From assembly GCA_902493275.1 (NCBI GenBank), contig CABUOQ010000002.1:37540-101539 (forward strand): a stretch of DNA of 64,000 nucleotides. The letters are read 5' to 3'. Below the pieces are notes generated by a model, which did no database searches, was not told the DNA's origin, and was given only the letters and a program-made list of their open reading frames with translations. The number at the start of each line of letters is the position of its first letter. Within the stretch, counting starts at the first letter, position 1. The position numbers were made by a program, and so were the translations under genes. This DNA is from an uncultured Bacillota bacterium (lineage in GTDB: Bacteria; Bacillota_I; Bacilli_A; RFN20; CAG-449). Of this stretch, positions 35,818 through 45,784 are shown piece by piece.

Positions 35818-36547
35818 AAAATACCTCCATTAAATATAAACCTTGAGGATCAACTTTATATGGGACAGAATCAATATAACCTTCCTTTAAGTGATCAATA
35901 ATATAATCCAAGTTTATTTTTTCTCTTCCTAGCATCAATATAGTAGCGATGATTTGTCTAACCATATATCGTTTAAACCCTGAGCCAACTATATCAAATA
36001 TCAACATATCATTTTCTTGTTTTAAATGAAAAGAATAAATAGTTTCCTCAAAATTAGTATCAAATTCACGAATAGAGCAAAAATTAATAAAATTATGTTT
36101 TCCTAAAAATATATTCAGTCCTTTTTCCATCAAGTCTAAATTTAACTTGTAATGATATATCAAAGCATATCTTATAAAAAAGGGATTGTCCTTCAAGCTA
36201 ACACGATATTGATACCATTTTTTTCTTGCACTATAACGAGCATGAAAGTCTTCATTAACCTTTTCTAATGAAATAATGTTGATATCTTTAGGTAACATCA
36301 TATTCATCGAATAGCGCAACTTATCTAAATCATAATTATCAAAACTAATATCAAAATGAAAGACCTGACCCAAAGCATGCACTCCTTTATCTGTCCTTCC
36401 AGCGCCATAAATTTTAATTGAATTATTAAAAATTCGATTTAGGACTTTATTAAGTTCCCCTTGAATAGATATTTCTTTTTCTTTTTTTTGGATTTGGAAA
36501 CCATAGTATCGGCTTCCATCATAGCTTAAAGTGGCTTTTATTCTCAT
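35810..36547 (-). CDS. truA: tRNA pseudouridine synthase A
   Basis: 245 residues. Makes pseudouridine at positions 38-40 of tRNA anticodon arms. The catalytic Asp53 lies in GAGRTDKGVHALGQ, and ALIYHYKLNLD and GSGFKRYMVRQI are family segments. It starts 2 bp after ecfT; ecfA1-ecfA2-ecfT-truA is a common cluster between rplQ and rplM in Firmicutes. Confidence 0.97.
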   Translation of the reverse strand: MRIKATLSYDGSRYYGFQIQKKEKEISIQGELNKVLNRIFNNSIKIYGAGRTDKGVHALGQVFHFDISFDNYDLDKLRYSMNMMLPKDINIISLEKVNEDFHARYSARKKWYQYRVSLKDNPFFIRYALIYHYKLNLDLMEKGLNIFLGKHNFINFCSIREFDTNFEETIYSFHLKQENDMLIFDIVGSGFKRYMVRQIIATILMLGREKINLDYIIDHLKEGYIDSVPYKVDPQGLYLMEVFYD

Positions 36548-36549
36548 AA

Positions 36550-37431
36550 TTAAAACGGCAATATAATTATATTTTGATTACATAAAACAGATAAAGTTAT
36601 TAATCCACTTAATAACAATAATGAAAATACAAATGAAAAACTATCGCGCATATGCCATTTAAGCAATCGATACCTCGTTCTTTTTTGACTAGGATCATAT
36701 CCTCGAGCTTCCATCGCATTTGCTAATTCATCACTTCTTTGGAAAGATGAAATAAAAAGTGGAATGATTAAAGATACGATTGCTCGAACTTTTTCTTTTA
36801 GCTTTCCATCTTGAAAATCCACTCCTCGAGAGGATTGTGCTTTCATAATTCTATCAGTTTCATCTAATAATGTTGGAATAAAACGTAGCGCTAAAGAGAT
36901 AGTCATAGCTATCTCATGAACTGGAAGATGAACTACTTTAAACGGTGTTAAAAACCATTCTAAAGCATAAGTTAAATCCATTGGTTTAGTCGTTGACGTC
37001 AATATTAAAGTCAATGATATCATTAACGCTAGACGAATAAAAATATAAAATGTATTAATAAAAGCTGAAAAATAAATTGTCCAATTAATTCCTGGAATTG
37101 TGAAATGGTCAATACTTTCATTCAACCAAGGAATATAAATCATTATTGATTCTTTAATTGTAAATAAATTAATAATGAATAAAAACAACATCATGAACCA
37201 CATCATCTTAAGTTGTTTAAACAACTGTTTTAAAGTAATATGAGCAATGCGCATTAATATATATATAAATACAATTAATCCACCATATATTGCGAAATTA
37301 AACCATGTTGAATTATATCCTAGAAATATAATTACCATTAGGCAAATCATCGAAATAATTTTTGTTCTAGGATCTAACCGATGTAAAAATGTATTATATG
37401 GCGCATATCTTCCTAATGAAATATTAGCCAT
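36550..37431 (-). CDS. ecfT: ECF transporter transmembrane subunit EcfT
   Basis: 293 residues with five to six membrane helices. The two coupling-helix signatures with Ala-Arg-Gly are seen as SSRGVD (about 204) and MEARGYDP (about 240). It connects the ATPases EcfA1/EcfA2 to interchangeable substrate-binding S-components that bring in vitamins. No S-component is adjacent, as expected for the shared (group II) module. Its start overlaps the ecfA2 end by 8 bp. Confidence 0.96.
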   Translation of the reverse strand: MANISLGRYAPYNTFLHRLDPRTKIISMICLMVIIFLGYNSTWFNFAIYGGLIVFIYILMRIAHITLKQLFKQLKMMWFMMLFLFIINLFTIKESIMIYIPWLNESIDHFTIPGINWTIYFSAFINTFYIFIRLALMISLTLILTSTTKPMDLTYALEWFLTPFKVVHLPVHEIAMTISLALRFIPTLLDETDRIMKAQSSRGVDFQDGKLKEKVRAIVSLIIPLFISSFQRSDELANAMEARGYDPSQKRTRYRLLKWHMRDSFSFVFSLLLLSGLITLSVLCNQNIIILPF

Positions 37432-38281
37432 TTTTAGCCTCCTTTATTTGAGATACTAAAGTTTCAATATTTTTAACTTTAGTTAAATCAATATTTAAAC
37501 CATTTTGCTTTAATTCTTTCGCATATGACAAAACACGTGGCTCATGAATATTATACTTTTCATTAAGATTATCTTGAGAAAATAAATCCAAAGGCTTACC
37601 ATCAAAAATTATTTTTCCCTTAGACATAACTATTGCTCTAGTAGAATATTCTAAAACGTTCTCCATATTATGACTAATCATGATAATGGTCTTACCTTTT
37701 TCATGTATTTTCTTAAATAAATCCATCATCTCTTTTTCACCACGTGGATCAAGCCCAGCAGTAGGCTCATCCAAAATCAATATTTGAGGATCTAAAGCAA
37801 TAATACCCGCAATTGCAACACGACGTTTTTGTCCACCAGAAAGTTCAAATGGTGAGCGATTAAATAAACTGTCATCAATACCAACTAAATTCAACGCTTC
37901 TTTTGCAACTTTCATTGCCTCTTCTTCTTTTATTCCAAAATTTTTAGGACCAAACATCACATCTTTAATCACTGTGTCCTCAAAAAGTTGATATTCCGGA
38001 AATTGAAATACTAATCCCGCATATTTTTTTAATTTTTTTAATTCTTTTGTTTTCTTTTCTTTGTAATCAATGACAAAATTACCGACATAAATAGTTCCCT
38101 TACTTGGTCGTAATAAAGAATTAATCAATTGTCCCAATGTAGATTTACCTGATCCAGTATGTCCAATTAAAGAAACAAATTCATGGTCTTCAATAATAAG
38201 ATTAATATCCTCTAACGCTCTTGACGCAAAAGGAGATCCTTCTTGATATGTATAACTAACATTATCTAATTTGATTGACAT
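37424..38281 (-). CDS. ecfA2: ECF transporter ATPase EcfA2
   Basis: 285 residues. Walker A GHTGSGKST (39-47), FQFPEYQLFEDTV Q-loop region, signature LSGGQKRRVAIAG, Walker B ILILDEPTAGLDP and switch His in MISHNMENV. Forms a heterodimer with EcfA1. The PEYQLFE sequence is the EcfA2-type variant. It overlaps the end of ecfA1 by 16 bp. Confidence 0.97.
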   Translation of the reverse strand: MSIKLDNVSYTYQEGSPFASRALEDINLIIEDHEFVSLIGHTGSGKSTLGQLINSLLRPSKGTIYVGNFVIDYKEKKTKELKKLKKYAGLVFQFPEYQLFEDTVIKDVMFGPKNFGIKEEEAMKVAKEALNLVGIDDSLFNRSPFELSGGQKRRVAIAGIIALDPQILILDEPTAGLDPRGEKEMMDLFKKIHEKGKTIIMISHNMENVLEYSTRAIVMSKGKIIFDGKPLDLFSQDNLNEKYNIHEPRVLSYAKELKQNGLNIDLTKVKNIETLVSQIKEAKNG

Positions 38282-39117
38282 AAAATATCCTTTACCTCTT
38301 TTAAATTTTTTGCGTCTTTAATATCTACATTCGCTTCATGAAGCATTTTTATAACTTTGGATTCAAATGGAAGACTCAATCCTATACTTAATAATTGTTC
38401 TTCATTTATAAAAACATTACTTGGTATATCATTAAACATTACTTTACCTTTATTTAATACAATGCAACGATTGGAAAGAAAAGCTTCATCAATATCATGA
38501 GTAATCGACACAATAGTTAATTCTTGATTTTCTTTTTTTAATTTATGAATCAAAGAAACTATTTCTTCTTTTCCACGTGGATCAAGCATCGCTGTAGCTT
38601 CATCAAAAATTAAAATTTTAGGATTCATCGCTAAAACTCCCGCAATTGCAACACGTTGTTTTTGACCACCACTTAATGAAGAAGGCTCTTTATCTAAAAA
38701 TTCTTTCATATTGACTTTAGCGGAAAATTTATCAATTATTTCATCCATATCCTCATGCTTAACACAACGATTTTCAAGGCCAAAAGCAATATCATCACGA
38801 ACAGTAGCACCGATAAACTGATTATCTGGATTTTGAAAAACAATTCCAATATTTTTTCTTATTTGACGAATTATATCCTCGTTATCTTGATTATATGTCT
38901 TATCGAAAATGGTAATTTGTCCTTCATCTGGTGCTAGTAAGCCAGCAATGAGCTTAGCTAAAGTCGATTTTCCTGAACCATTGTGTCCAATAATAGTGAC
39001 ATATTCTCCTTGACTAATATTCAAAGAAATATTATCTAAAGTTAACTCTTTAGAGGAATTTTCATCTTTATTTTTGTTATATGAAAAAGTTAAATTTTTA
39101 ATTTCTATCGCATTCAT
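38266..39117 (-). CDS. ecfA1: ECF transporter ATPase EcfA1
   Basis: 283 residues. Walker A GHNGSGKST (43-51), FQNPDNQFIGATV Q-loop region (EcfA1 type), signature LSGGQKQRVAIAG, Walker B ILIFDEATAMLDP and switch His in SITHDIDEA. First of the three ecf genes, 6 bp after the small membrane-protein gene. Energises uptake of vitamins through S-components encoded elsewhere. Confidence 0.97.
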   Translation of the reverse strand: MNAIEIKNLTFSYNKNKDENSSKELTLDNISLNISQGEYVTIIGHNGSGKSTLAKLIAGLLAPDEGQITIFDKTYNQDNEDIIRQIRKNIGIVFQNPDNQFIGATVRDDIAFGLENRCVKHEDMDEIIDKFSAKVNMKEFLDKEPSSLSGGQKQRVAIAGVLAMNPKILIFDEATAMLDPRGKEEIVSLIHKLKKENQELTIVSITHDIDEAFLSNRCIVLNKGKVMFNDIPSNVFINEEQLLSIGLSLPFESKVIKMLHEANVDIKDAKNLKEVKDILCQSN

Positions 39118-39123
39118 AAATTT

Positions 39124-39345
39124 TTATTTCTTTTCTTTATTATTTAATTTTCTATGTCCAATAATCATGAAAATCGTCATGATTATAAAAAACACGCAAA
39201 CAACTGCTACACTTATAATCCAAAAAATTATTCTCTGCTCATCAGTTTTAATAATATCATATTCGTTTAAAATAGTTAGAATAGGTAAAAATCCAAGCAA
39301 TAAACAAATAAATAAAATAAAATATCGCTTAATCCAAATTTTCAT
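39124..39345 (-). CDS. Small two-helix membrane protein, unknown
   Basis: 73 residues: a helix at about 7-25 and another at about 40-62, then a basic tail HRKLNNKEKK. It overlaps the comEB end by 17 bp and ends 6 bp before ecfA1, so it is in the same transcription unit. I recognise no family. The tight spacing and balanced codon use support a real gene. Confidence 0.55.
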   Translation of the reverse strand: MKIWIKRYFILFICLLLGFLPILTILNEYDIIKTDEQRIIFWIISVAVVCVFFIIMTIFMIIGHRKLNNKEKK

Positions 39346-39832
39346 GCTTAGTTTCTACCTCAATTGATAATTTACGTCCTTCATATTTTCTGAAAGGAAT
39401 TCCCGCCATCAACAATAAACTCTTTGATGCCCGAACAGAAACAGAATCAAGATCTTTTTCATCCAAATAAATGACTTCCTTAATTCCAGATTGAATGATT
39501 GCCTTAGCACACTCATTGCATGGAAAAAGAGTAACATATAATCTAGATCCTTTAAGCGAACTATTCGAATTCAAAATTGCATTTAATTCAGCGTGACATA
39601 CATATAGATATTTGCTATCTAAATCATCTTTACCTTGCCTATTCCAGGGCATCGCATCATCGCTTAAACCAGTAGGCATACCATTATAACCCATTGTGAT
39701 AACTTTATTTTCATTTGAAGCAACACATGCTCCTACTTGAGTATTAGGGTCTTTACTTCTTTTTGAAGATAGTAAAGCTACACCCATAAAATATTCATCC
39801 CATGAAATGTAATCTTGTCTTTTGTTTGCCAT
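39329..39832 (-). CDS. comEB: dCMP deaminase (ComEB-like)
   Basis: 167 residues from ATG 39832; AAGGAT at 7 nt favours this start over one 30 bp upstream. Deaminates dCMP to dUMP for thymidylate synthesis. Zinc site: CHAELNAI (His and the proton-shuttling Glu) and PCNECAKAI (two Cys); a further N-terminal Cys/His-poor MANKRQDYISWDEYFM segment is typical. Its product dUMP joins that of the dUTPase encoded 8 kb away. Confidence 0.93.
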   Translation of the reverse strand: MANKRQDYISWDEYFMGVALLSSKRSKDPNTQVGACVASNENKVITMGYNGMPTGLSDDAMPWNRQGKDDLDSKYLYVCHAELNAILNSNSSLKGSRLYVTLFPCNECAKAIIQSGIKEVIYLDEKDLDSVSVRASKSLLLMAGIPFRKYEGRKLSIEVETKHENLD

Positions 39833-39921
39833 AATAATATCCTTCTTATGATATTTTAACAAATTAGTTAATAAAAATATATAATTATAATTCTTAATAT
39901 TATTTTATAACGATAATATAA

Positions 39922-39946
39922 AAGGATTCCTCAAAAAGGAATCCTT
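39922..39946 (-). terminator. Terminator of the ribosomal protein superoperon
   Basis: Arms AAGGATTCC (39922-39930) and GGAATCCTT (39938-39946) with a 7-nt loop; TTTTAT follows on the minus strand. It lies 20 bp beyond the rplQ stop. Confidence 0.8.
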
Positions 39947-39966
39947 ATTTTTTACTTTTTAACTAA

Positions 39967-40365
39967 TTACTTAACCCAAGTAACTAGAGCAACGACTGAA
40001 TTATCTCCTTTACGGACTCCAGTTTTTAATACTGAAGTGTATCCGCCATTACGATCTTTATATGAAGGAGCAATCTCATCAAATAATTTTTGAAGAGCAG
40101 TTTTTCCTTCTTTTGCATCGACATGACGAACAATAGCAGCAGCTAAACGACGTGAATTTAAATCGCCTTTTTTACCATATGTTACCAAGCGATCTGCTAA
40201 TGCAGAAAGATCTTTAGCAACTGATAAAGTAACCTCTACTTTGCCGTATACAATTAAATCAGTGACATTGTTTCTTAACATTTGATTGTACTTTTTTGAT
40301 GTAAATCCGGTTTTGAAGCGGACACCACCTTTACCATGTACATTCTTACGTCCGATTGTACCCAT
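39967..40365 (-). CDS. rplQ: 50S ribosomal protein L17
   Basis: 132 residues. Binds 23S rRNA near the exit-tunnel rim. The typical LRNNVTDLIVYGKVEVT and YTSVLKTGVRKGDN segments are present. Last gene of the superoperon, 12 bp after rpoA and before a strong terminator. Confidence 0.98.
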   Translation of the reverse strand: MGTIGRKNVHGKGGVRFKTGFTSKKYNQMLRNNVTDLIVYGKVEVTLSVAKDLSALADRLVTYGKKGDLNSRRLAAAIVRHVDAKEGKTALQKLFDEIAPSYKDRNGGYTSVLKTGVRKGDNSVVALVTWVK

Positions 40366-40377
40366 GTTGGCCTCCTA

Positions 40378-41328
40378 TTATTCGTATTCTCTAAAGCCAA
40401 GTCCAATCGCAGCAAGCTTTTCCTTGACTTCTTTAAGTGATTTTTTACCAAGATTTTTGACCTTCATCATATCTTCTTCTGTCTTTTGAGTTAATTCCAT
40501 TACTGTTGCAATAGAAGCTCTCTTTAAGCAGTTATATGAACGAACTGATAAATCAAGTTCATCGATAGTCATATCTTGATATTTATTTTTAGGTTCATCT
40601 ATTTTTTCTGCTAATACATCAGTAGATTGTGCAATTTCTGTCAATCCGACAAATAAATCAAAGTGAGCAACTAATATTTTAGCCGCTAGGGAAATTGCCT
40701 CTTGAGGTAGCATAGAACCATTGGTTGTTATTTCCATATCTAAGCGATCATATGAAGTTTTTTGACCAACTCTTGAAGGTTGAACATCATATTGAACTTT
40801 AGTAATTGGTGAGTAGTTAGAATCAGTTGGAATCATTCCAATAGGGAAATTTTTTGCTTTATTTCCCTCTGATGTAACATAACCTCTGCCATTTCTTGCA
40901 TAGATGGTCATAACAAGGTGTCCCTCCTCATTGCAATGAGCAAGAACTAAATCTTTATTTACAATGGAAACACCTGCTGAACATTGTATATCACCTGCGG
41001 TGACAATTGCAGGTCCTTTAACATCAATAAATAATTTTTGTGTTGCTTCTGAATCTTCATCAATTTTTAATACTAAATCTTTTAAATTTAGTATAATCTC
41101 AGTGACGTCTTCTTTAACTCCATCTAATGAAGAGAATTCATGACGTGCACCCTCAACTTCAATTGCAAAGACACTAGCACCTGGAAGAGAAGATAATAAT
41201 ACTCTTCTTAAAGCATTACCAAGAGTTGTACCAAATCCGCGCTCGAGTGGTTCGATTGAGAATTTACCAACATTAGTTGCTACATCATATGTAGCGATGT
41301 TAAATTCTGGTTTTTCAAATTTTTTCAT
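40378..41328 (-). CDS. rpoA: RNA polymerase alpha subunit
   Basis: 316 residues. The N-terminal domain (1-about 230) dimerises and starts RNA polymerase assembly (FSIEPLERGFGTTLGNALRRVLLSS); the C-terminal domain (about 250-316, IDELDLSVRSYNCLKRASI and KNLGKKSLKEVKEKL) touches upstream DNA and activators such as the AraC proteins here. Standard place between rpsK and rplQ. Confidence 0.98.
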   Translation of the reverse strand: MKKFEKPEFNIATYDVATNVGKFSIEPLERGFGTTLGNALRRVLLSSLPGASVFAIEVEGARHEFSSLDGVKEDVTEIILNLKDLVLKIDEDSEATQKLFIDVKGPAIVTAGDIQCSAGVSIVNKDLVLAHCNEEGHLVMTIYARNGRGYVTSEGNKAKNFPIGMIPTDSNYSPITKVQYDVQPSRVGQKTSYDRLDMEITTNGSMLPQEAISLAAKILVAHFDLFVGLTEIAQSTDVLAEKIDEPKNKYQDMTIDELDLSVRSYNCLKRASIATVMELTQKTEEDMMKVKNLGKKSLKEVKEKLAAIGLGFREYE

Positions 41329-41390
41329 TGATTTTCCTCCCTGGTTAATTTGAAAGTTTGATTTGTAATTGTAATTTCAAATTCGCCATA

Positions 41391-41786
41391 CTAGCCTCTA
41401 GGGCGTTTTGGTGGACGACATCCATTATGTGGAATAGGTGTCGTATCGGTAATAGTTTGAATTTGTAAACCTGCTGCTTGTAAACTTCTCAAAGCTGATT
41501 CACGTCCTGGACCAGGACCTTTAACATCAACATCAACAGTTGTTAAGCCTTGATCAACTGCGACTTTAGCACACGCTTCCGCTGCTTGTTGAGCAGCAAA
41601 AGGTGTTGATTTCTTTGCACCTTTGTAACCCATTGCTCCAGCTGAAGACCATGCGATTACATTACCTGCTTCATCAGAAATGGTAACGATTGTATTGTTG
41701 AAAGTTGAGTGAATGTGGGCGATACCTTTAGTAAAAGCTCTTTTGATTTTCTTTTTACGTGGTGCGACTTTTGAATTTCCTGCCAT
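41391..41786 (-). CDS. rpsK: 30S ribosomal protein S11
   Basis: 131 residues. Platform protein near the E site. [18 protein letters not shown] and the C-terminal [15 protein letters not shown] are fully conserved. It follows rpsM by 16 bp. Confidence 0.98.
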   Translation of the reverse strand: MAGNSKVAPRKKKIKRAFTKGIAHIHSTFNNTIVTISDEAGNVIAWSSAGAMGYKGAKKSTPFAAQQAAEACAKVAVDQGLTTVDVDVKGPGPGRESALRSLQAAGLQIQTITDTTPIPHNGCRPPKRPRG

Positions 41787-41802
41787 AAATCAATTCTCCT
41801 TT

Positions 41803-42180
41803 CTAACCTCTTGTTGCTTCTTTCTTATTAGCAATAGTTTTTCTAGGTCCTTTTCTTGTACGAGCATTAGTTTTTGTCTTTTGTCCACGTACTGGAAGAC
41901 CCTTTCTATGTCTAATTCCACGATAGCAACCGATTTCTTGAAGACGCTTAATGTTCATTGAAACTTCTCTTCTGAGATCGCCTTCAACTCTATATTTGCT
42001 AATTTCATTTCTTATTGCTGTTAATTGTTCTTCACTTAAATTCTTAACTCTGATATCCTCTGAAACACCAACTGCTGCTAAGACTTTTTTAGCAATAGTA
42101 GGTCCAATACCATAAATGTAAGTCAAAGAGACAACTACACGCTTATCATTTGGTATATCTACACCGACGATACGTGCCAT
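41803..42180 (-). CDS. rpsM: 30S ribosomal protein S13
   Basis: 125 residues. Head protein that contacts the P-site tRNA and the 50S subunit. [36 protein letters not shown] and the basic tail are typical. It follows rpmJ by 19 bp. Confidence 0.98.
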   Translation of the reverse strand: MARIVGVDIPNDKRVVVSLTYIYGIGPTIAKKVLAAVGVSEDIRVKNLSEEQLTAIRNEISKYRVEGDLRREVSMNIKRLQEIGCYRGIRHRKGLPVRGQKTKTNARTRKGPRKTIANKKEATRG

Positions 42181-42199
42181 TTTTCATTTCCTCCTAAAA

Positions 42200-42313
42200 T
42201 TAACCTTGTCTTTGTTTGTGCTTTGGATTAACGCAAATAACCATAACTTTGCCATTTCTCTTAATCACTTTGCACTTATCACAAATTGGTTTTACTGAAG
42301 GTCTTACTTTCAT
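42200..42313 (-). CDS. rpmJ: 50S ribosomal protein L36
   Basis: 37 residues. Reading from the ATG at 42313 gives [17 protein letters not shown] and an end PKHKQRQG. The zinc ligands Cys11, Cys14, Cys27 and His32 are all present, so this is the zinc-binding C+ form. AGGAGG precedes the start. It occupies the conserved slot infA-rpmJ-rpsM. Confidence 0.98.
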   Translation of the reverse strand: MKVRPSVKPICDKCKVIKRNGKVMVICVNPKHKQRQG

Positions 42314-42335
42314 AATAATTTCCTCCTAAGTGATA

Positions 42336-42554
42336 CTATTTGTATCTAAATGTTATTCTGCCATGTGTTAAATCATATGGCGATATTGCTACCGTAACTC
42401 TATCACCTGGTAAAATGCGAATGTAATTCATGCGGATTTTACCAGAAACATTGGCGAGAATCACGACACCGTTTTCTAATCTAACCTTAAACATCGTATT
42501 AGGTAAGGTTTCAACGACTACCGCCTCTACTTCAATGACGTCTTCTTTAGCCAT
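42336..42554 (-). CDS. infA: Translation initiation factor IF-1
   Basis: 72 residues, one OB-fold ([44 protein letters not shown]). Binds the A site of the 30S subunit during initiation. It lies between map and rpmJ as in other Firmicutes. Confidence 0.98.
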   Translation of the reverse strand: MAKEDVIEVEAVVVETLPNTMFKVRLENGVVILANVSGKIRMNYIRILPGDRVTVAISPYDLTHGRITFRYK

Positions 42555-42574
42555 TAACTAAATTTCTCCTTTAA

Positions 42575-43321
42575 TTAAAGTTTTGTGAGGATTTCATAAC
42601 CCTCTTTAGTAACTACGATTGTATTTTCATGATGAGAAGCAAGCTTACCATCACAAGTTTTACTAGTCCAACCATCGCTAAGAGTATAGCACTCTTTTCT
42701 TCCTTGAAGGACCATTGGTTCAATCGCTAGAGTCATACCCGCCTTCAATACAGGACCATGACCCATTTCACCAAAATTTGGAATTGCAGGATCTTCATGC
42801 ATTTCCTTTCCGATTCCATGTCCGGTGAATTCTCTGACTAGAGAATAACCATTTTCCTCAGCGTGCTTTTGAATTGCTGCTGAAATATCAGATAAGTGAA
42901 CTCCTTCTTTCACTAAAGCCAACCCTTTTTCAAGACACTCTTCTGTGACTCTAACTAAACGATCAGCTTCTGGGGATACTTTACCGACTCTAAATGTTCG
43001 GCATGCATCGCCATTGTATCCTTGATATTTGACCACTACATCGCATGAGATGATATCACCCTCTTTTAGTCTTTGATTAGATGGTATACCATGCACGATA
43101 ACATCATTAACTGATGTACATATCGCGCCTGGAAAACCATAATAACCTTTTGAAGAAGGGATTCCTCCATTATGAGTAATTACTTGCTCAGCCTTATCAG
43201 CAACTTGCTTTGTAGTTACTCCTGGAACGATAAAGCGTTCTAATTCATCAAATACTTTTGCAACTATCTTGCCAGCTTCACGCATTAATGCGATTTCTCT
43301 TTCCGATTTGATGATGATCAT
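42575..43321 (-). CDS. map: Methionine aminopeptidase, type I
   Basis: 248 residues. Removes the initiator methionine from nascent proteins. The pita-bread metal site is complete: His in VIVHGIPS, Asp in ISCDVVVKYQGYNGDACRTF, His in EFTGHGIGKEMHEDP, Glu in LAIEPM and the last Glu near HHENT. No N-terminal zinc extension, thus the short Ib-less type. Its ATG directly abuts the adk stop. Confidence 0.97.
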   Translation of the reverse strand: MIIIKSEREIALMREAGKIVAKVFDELERFIVPGVTTKQVADKAEQVITHNGGIPSSKGYYGFPGAICTSVNDVIVHGIPSNQRLKEGDIISCDVVVKYQGYNGDACRTFRVGKVSPEADRLVRVTEECLEKGLALVKEGVHLSDISAAIQKHAEENGYSLVREFTGHGIGKEMHEDPAIPNFGEMGHGPVLKAGMTLAIEPMVLQGRKECYTLSDGWTSKTCDGKLASHHENTIVVTKEGYEILTKL

Positions 43322-43972
43322 TTATCTACCTTCAAGAATACGTTTGATATCTTCAAAGACATCATCGATACTTTGTAAACCATTAACCTCTTTTAAAAGA
43401 TTTTCTTTTTGATAGAACTCTATCAAAGGTTTTGTTTGATTTTCATAAGCATCTAATCTCACTTTTAAAGCTTCAACAGTATCGTCTTTTCTTTGAATCA
43501 ACTCTCCGCCACAACTATCGCAAATTCCATCTATCGATGGTTTTTTTGTTTCAACATGATATGAATTACCACATTTGCTACAAACGCGACGTCCAGAAAT
43601 TCTCTTGGTAAGAATTGAATAATCACAAGCGATATTGATAACGATGTTAACTTCACGCGAGATTTCTTTTGTCAAAGCTTTGAGAGCTTCCGCTTGTTTT
43701 AAAGTACGTGGGAAGCCATCAAGCAAATAACCATTTTTACAATCTGGACACGAAAGTCTTTCCTTCACTAATCCGATTGTTACTTCGTCAGGAACAAGTG
43801 CTCCTGCTTGTATATAAGATTCTGCAAGCTTACCGAGCTCAGTTTTATTGGCGATTGCTTCTCTAAACATATCACCAGTAGAAATATGAGGAACATTTAA
43901 ATACTTGAGAATTTTTTCTGATTGAGTTCCTTTTCCTGCTCCAGGAGGACCCATAATTATCATATTATGCAT
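43322..43972 (-). CDS. adk: Adenylate kinase
   Basis: 216 residues, long form. Interconverts 2 ADP with ATP and AMP. P-loop GPPGAGKGTQ (8-17), DGFPRT, and a LID domain with four Cys (CSKCG...CDSCG) for structural zinc, as in Gram-positive enzymes. It follows secY by 11 bp in the conserved secY-adk-map order. Confidence 0.98.
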   Translation of the reverse strand: MHNMIIMGPPGAGKGTQSEKILKYLNVPHISTGDMFREAIANKTELGKLAESYIQAGALVPDEVTIGLVKERLSCPDCKNGYLLDGFPRTLKQAEALKALTKEISREVNIVINIACDYSILTKRISGRRVCSKCGNSYHVETKKPSIDGICDSCGGELIQRKDDTVEALKVRLDAYENQTKPLIEFYQKENLLKEVNGLQSIDDVFEDIKRILEGR

Positions 43973-43983
43973 AAATCAACCTC

Positions 43984-45327
43984 CTAGATAACATTAGCAT
44001 GTTCGTTAGAAGCGAGCAAGCCATTAATTTGACCCATAGTTTCAAGAGCGACACCGACGACAATAATCATACCAGTTCCGCCTAAGGCCAATGATTGAGG
44101 AACAACATTGCATAGAGTCAACACAACTGGCAAAGCAGCAATAAGAGTTAATGCTGTAGCACCGATGAAGGTAACTCTATTTAATACTTTTTTAATATAG
44201 CGTTGCGTATCATTTCCTGGTCTAATTCCTGGAATATATGATCCGCTCTTTTGGAAATCATCTGCTAAACGCTCTGGATTAATAGTTAAATTAGAATAGA
44301 AGAATGAGAATGCAAAGGTGAGAATAATATATATTATTAATCCCCAAGGCATATACCAAACTTCATCATTAAACCAAGGCATTTCTACTAACGCTGAGTT
44401 AGTAAAGATTTTCAAAATATTGTCCATAGTCTCGGTTGTTGATGAAACAACGAAACTAACAATTACCGCTGGAGCCATCATTAATGATGATGCGAATATA
44501 ACCGGAATAACACCAGCACTATTAATTTTAATAGGTAAGAATGAAGTATTATTTACTTTTGCATTTAACGCTCCACCTTTATTTGAGTGTTGTACAGGAA
44601 TTTTTCTTATAGACTTTTCGATAAAAGCAACAAACAAGATTATGACTAAGTATGCTAATATATAAATTAATACTTTTATAGCACCTTGGATAATTCTTGC
44701 TTCATCACCAGTAGGAATTTCTTGTCCAAAGAAATAACTTAATGCGCTATATATTTGATTTGGTAAAGAAGCGATAATACCAACGAAAATAATCATTGAT
44801 ACACCATTACCGATACCCTTTGATGTAATCTGATCTGCCATCCACATTACTAACATAGAACCAGCGATTAAATAAATAATCAATTGAGTATATCCCCAGA
44901 AACTCGAATCATGCAAGGTGATATAATCTGAATTTTGCATTGTCACGATAATACCATATGCTTGAACTGCTCCGAGAACAAGGGTTAAATAACGTGTAGC
45001 CATTTCGATTTTCTTACGCCCTGATTGACCTTGTTTTGAAAGTTCAGTCAATGCTGGCAAAACATCCATCGATAATAACTGAATAATAATTGATGATGTA
45101 ATATAAGGAGAAACTCCTAAAGCGAACAATGAAAAGTTTTGTAACGCTCCACCACCCATAAGATTCATTAAGGCGAGAACATTTGTTGTGTCCATAGCGG
45201 TACTATCAATAGTAACACCAGGCACAGAAATGGACGCACCAATTCTGAAAATCAACACAATACCAAGGGTAAAGAGAATTCGATCTCTAATATCCTTGTT
45301 TTTAAAGATGGCTACGAGTTTCTTCAT
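43984..45327 (-). CDS. secY: Protein translocase subunit SecY
   Basis: 447 residues with ten membrane helices. Forms the channel for exported proteins, including the many lipoproteins of this window. LFTLGIVLIFRIGASISVPG near the N-terminus, the plug-region GGALQNFSLFALGVSPYI and GIRPGNDTQRYI are recognisable. It begins 1 bp after rplO. Confidence 0.98.
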   Translation of the reverse strand: MKKLVAIFKNKDIRDRILFTLGIVLIFRIGASISVPGVTIDSTAMDTTNVLALMNLMGGGALQNFSLFALGVSPYITSSIIIQLLSMDVLPALTELSKQGQSGRKKIEMATRYLTLVLGAVQAYGIIVTMQNSDYITLHDSSFWGYTQLIIYLIAGSMLVMWMADQITSKGIGNGVSMIIFVGIIASLPNQIYSALSYFFGQEIPTGDEARIIQGAIKVLIYILAYLVIILFVAFIEKSIRKIPVQHSNKGGALNAKVNNTSFLPIKINSAGVIPVIFASSLMMAPAVIVSFVVSSTTETMDNILKIFTNSALVEMPWFNDEVWYMPWGLIIYIILTFAFSFFYSNLTINPERLADDFQKSGSYIPGIRPGNDTQRYIKKVLNRVTFIGATALTLIAALPVVLTLCNVVPQSLALGGTGMIIVVGVALETMGQINGLLASNEHANVI

Positions 45328-45328
45328 C

Positions 45329-45772
45329 TTACAAAACCTCTATAGAACCACCAGCAGTAGTAATTGCTTGTTCTGCAGTTTTTGAGAATTTATGTGCAGA
45401 AACATCGAGTTTACGCTCTAATTTTCCGTTACCAAGAATTTTAACTCTTCCGCCAAAATTTTTGTTAATTAAGCGTTTTTCAACTAATAAAGTTGGAGTA
45501 ACTTTAGTTCCATCTTCAAAAACGTTTAAATCACCAACATTAACAGTAGCGAATTCAACTGTAGTATAGTTGTGGAACCCTCTCTTTGGTAATCTTCTAT
45601 AGATTGGGTTTTGTCCACCTTCAAAACCAAGACGTGGAGATCCACCGCTTCTAGACTTTTGTCCCTTTACACCAGATCCACCATTTTTTCCTTTTCCAGA
45701 ACCAATACCACGGCAAATTACTTTACCATGTGGACGTGAGCCAGGAGTATAACTTAATTCGTTTAATTTCAT
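45329..45772 (-). CDS. rplO: 50S ribosomal protein L15
   Basis: 147 residues. Late-assembly 50S protein; the Gly/Arg-rich N-terminus [20 protein letters not shown] and KGQKSRSGG are typical. It follows rpsE by only 12 bp, where rpmD (L30) would normally stand; no L30-like frame exists there. Confidence 0.98.
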   Translation of the reverse strand: MKLNELSYTPGSRPHGKVICRGIGSGKGKNGGSGVKGQKSRSGGSPRLGFEGGQNPIYRRLPKRGFHNYTTVEFATVNVGDLNVFEDGTKVTPTLLVEKRLINKNFGGRVKILGNGKLERKLDVSAHKFSKTAEQAITTAGGSIEVL

Positions 45773-45784
45773 ATCCGCAACCTC

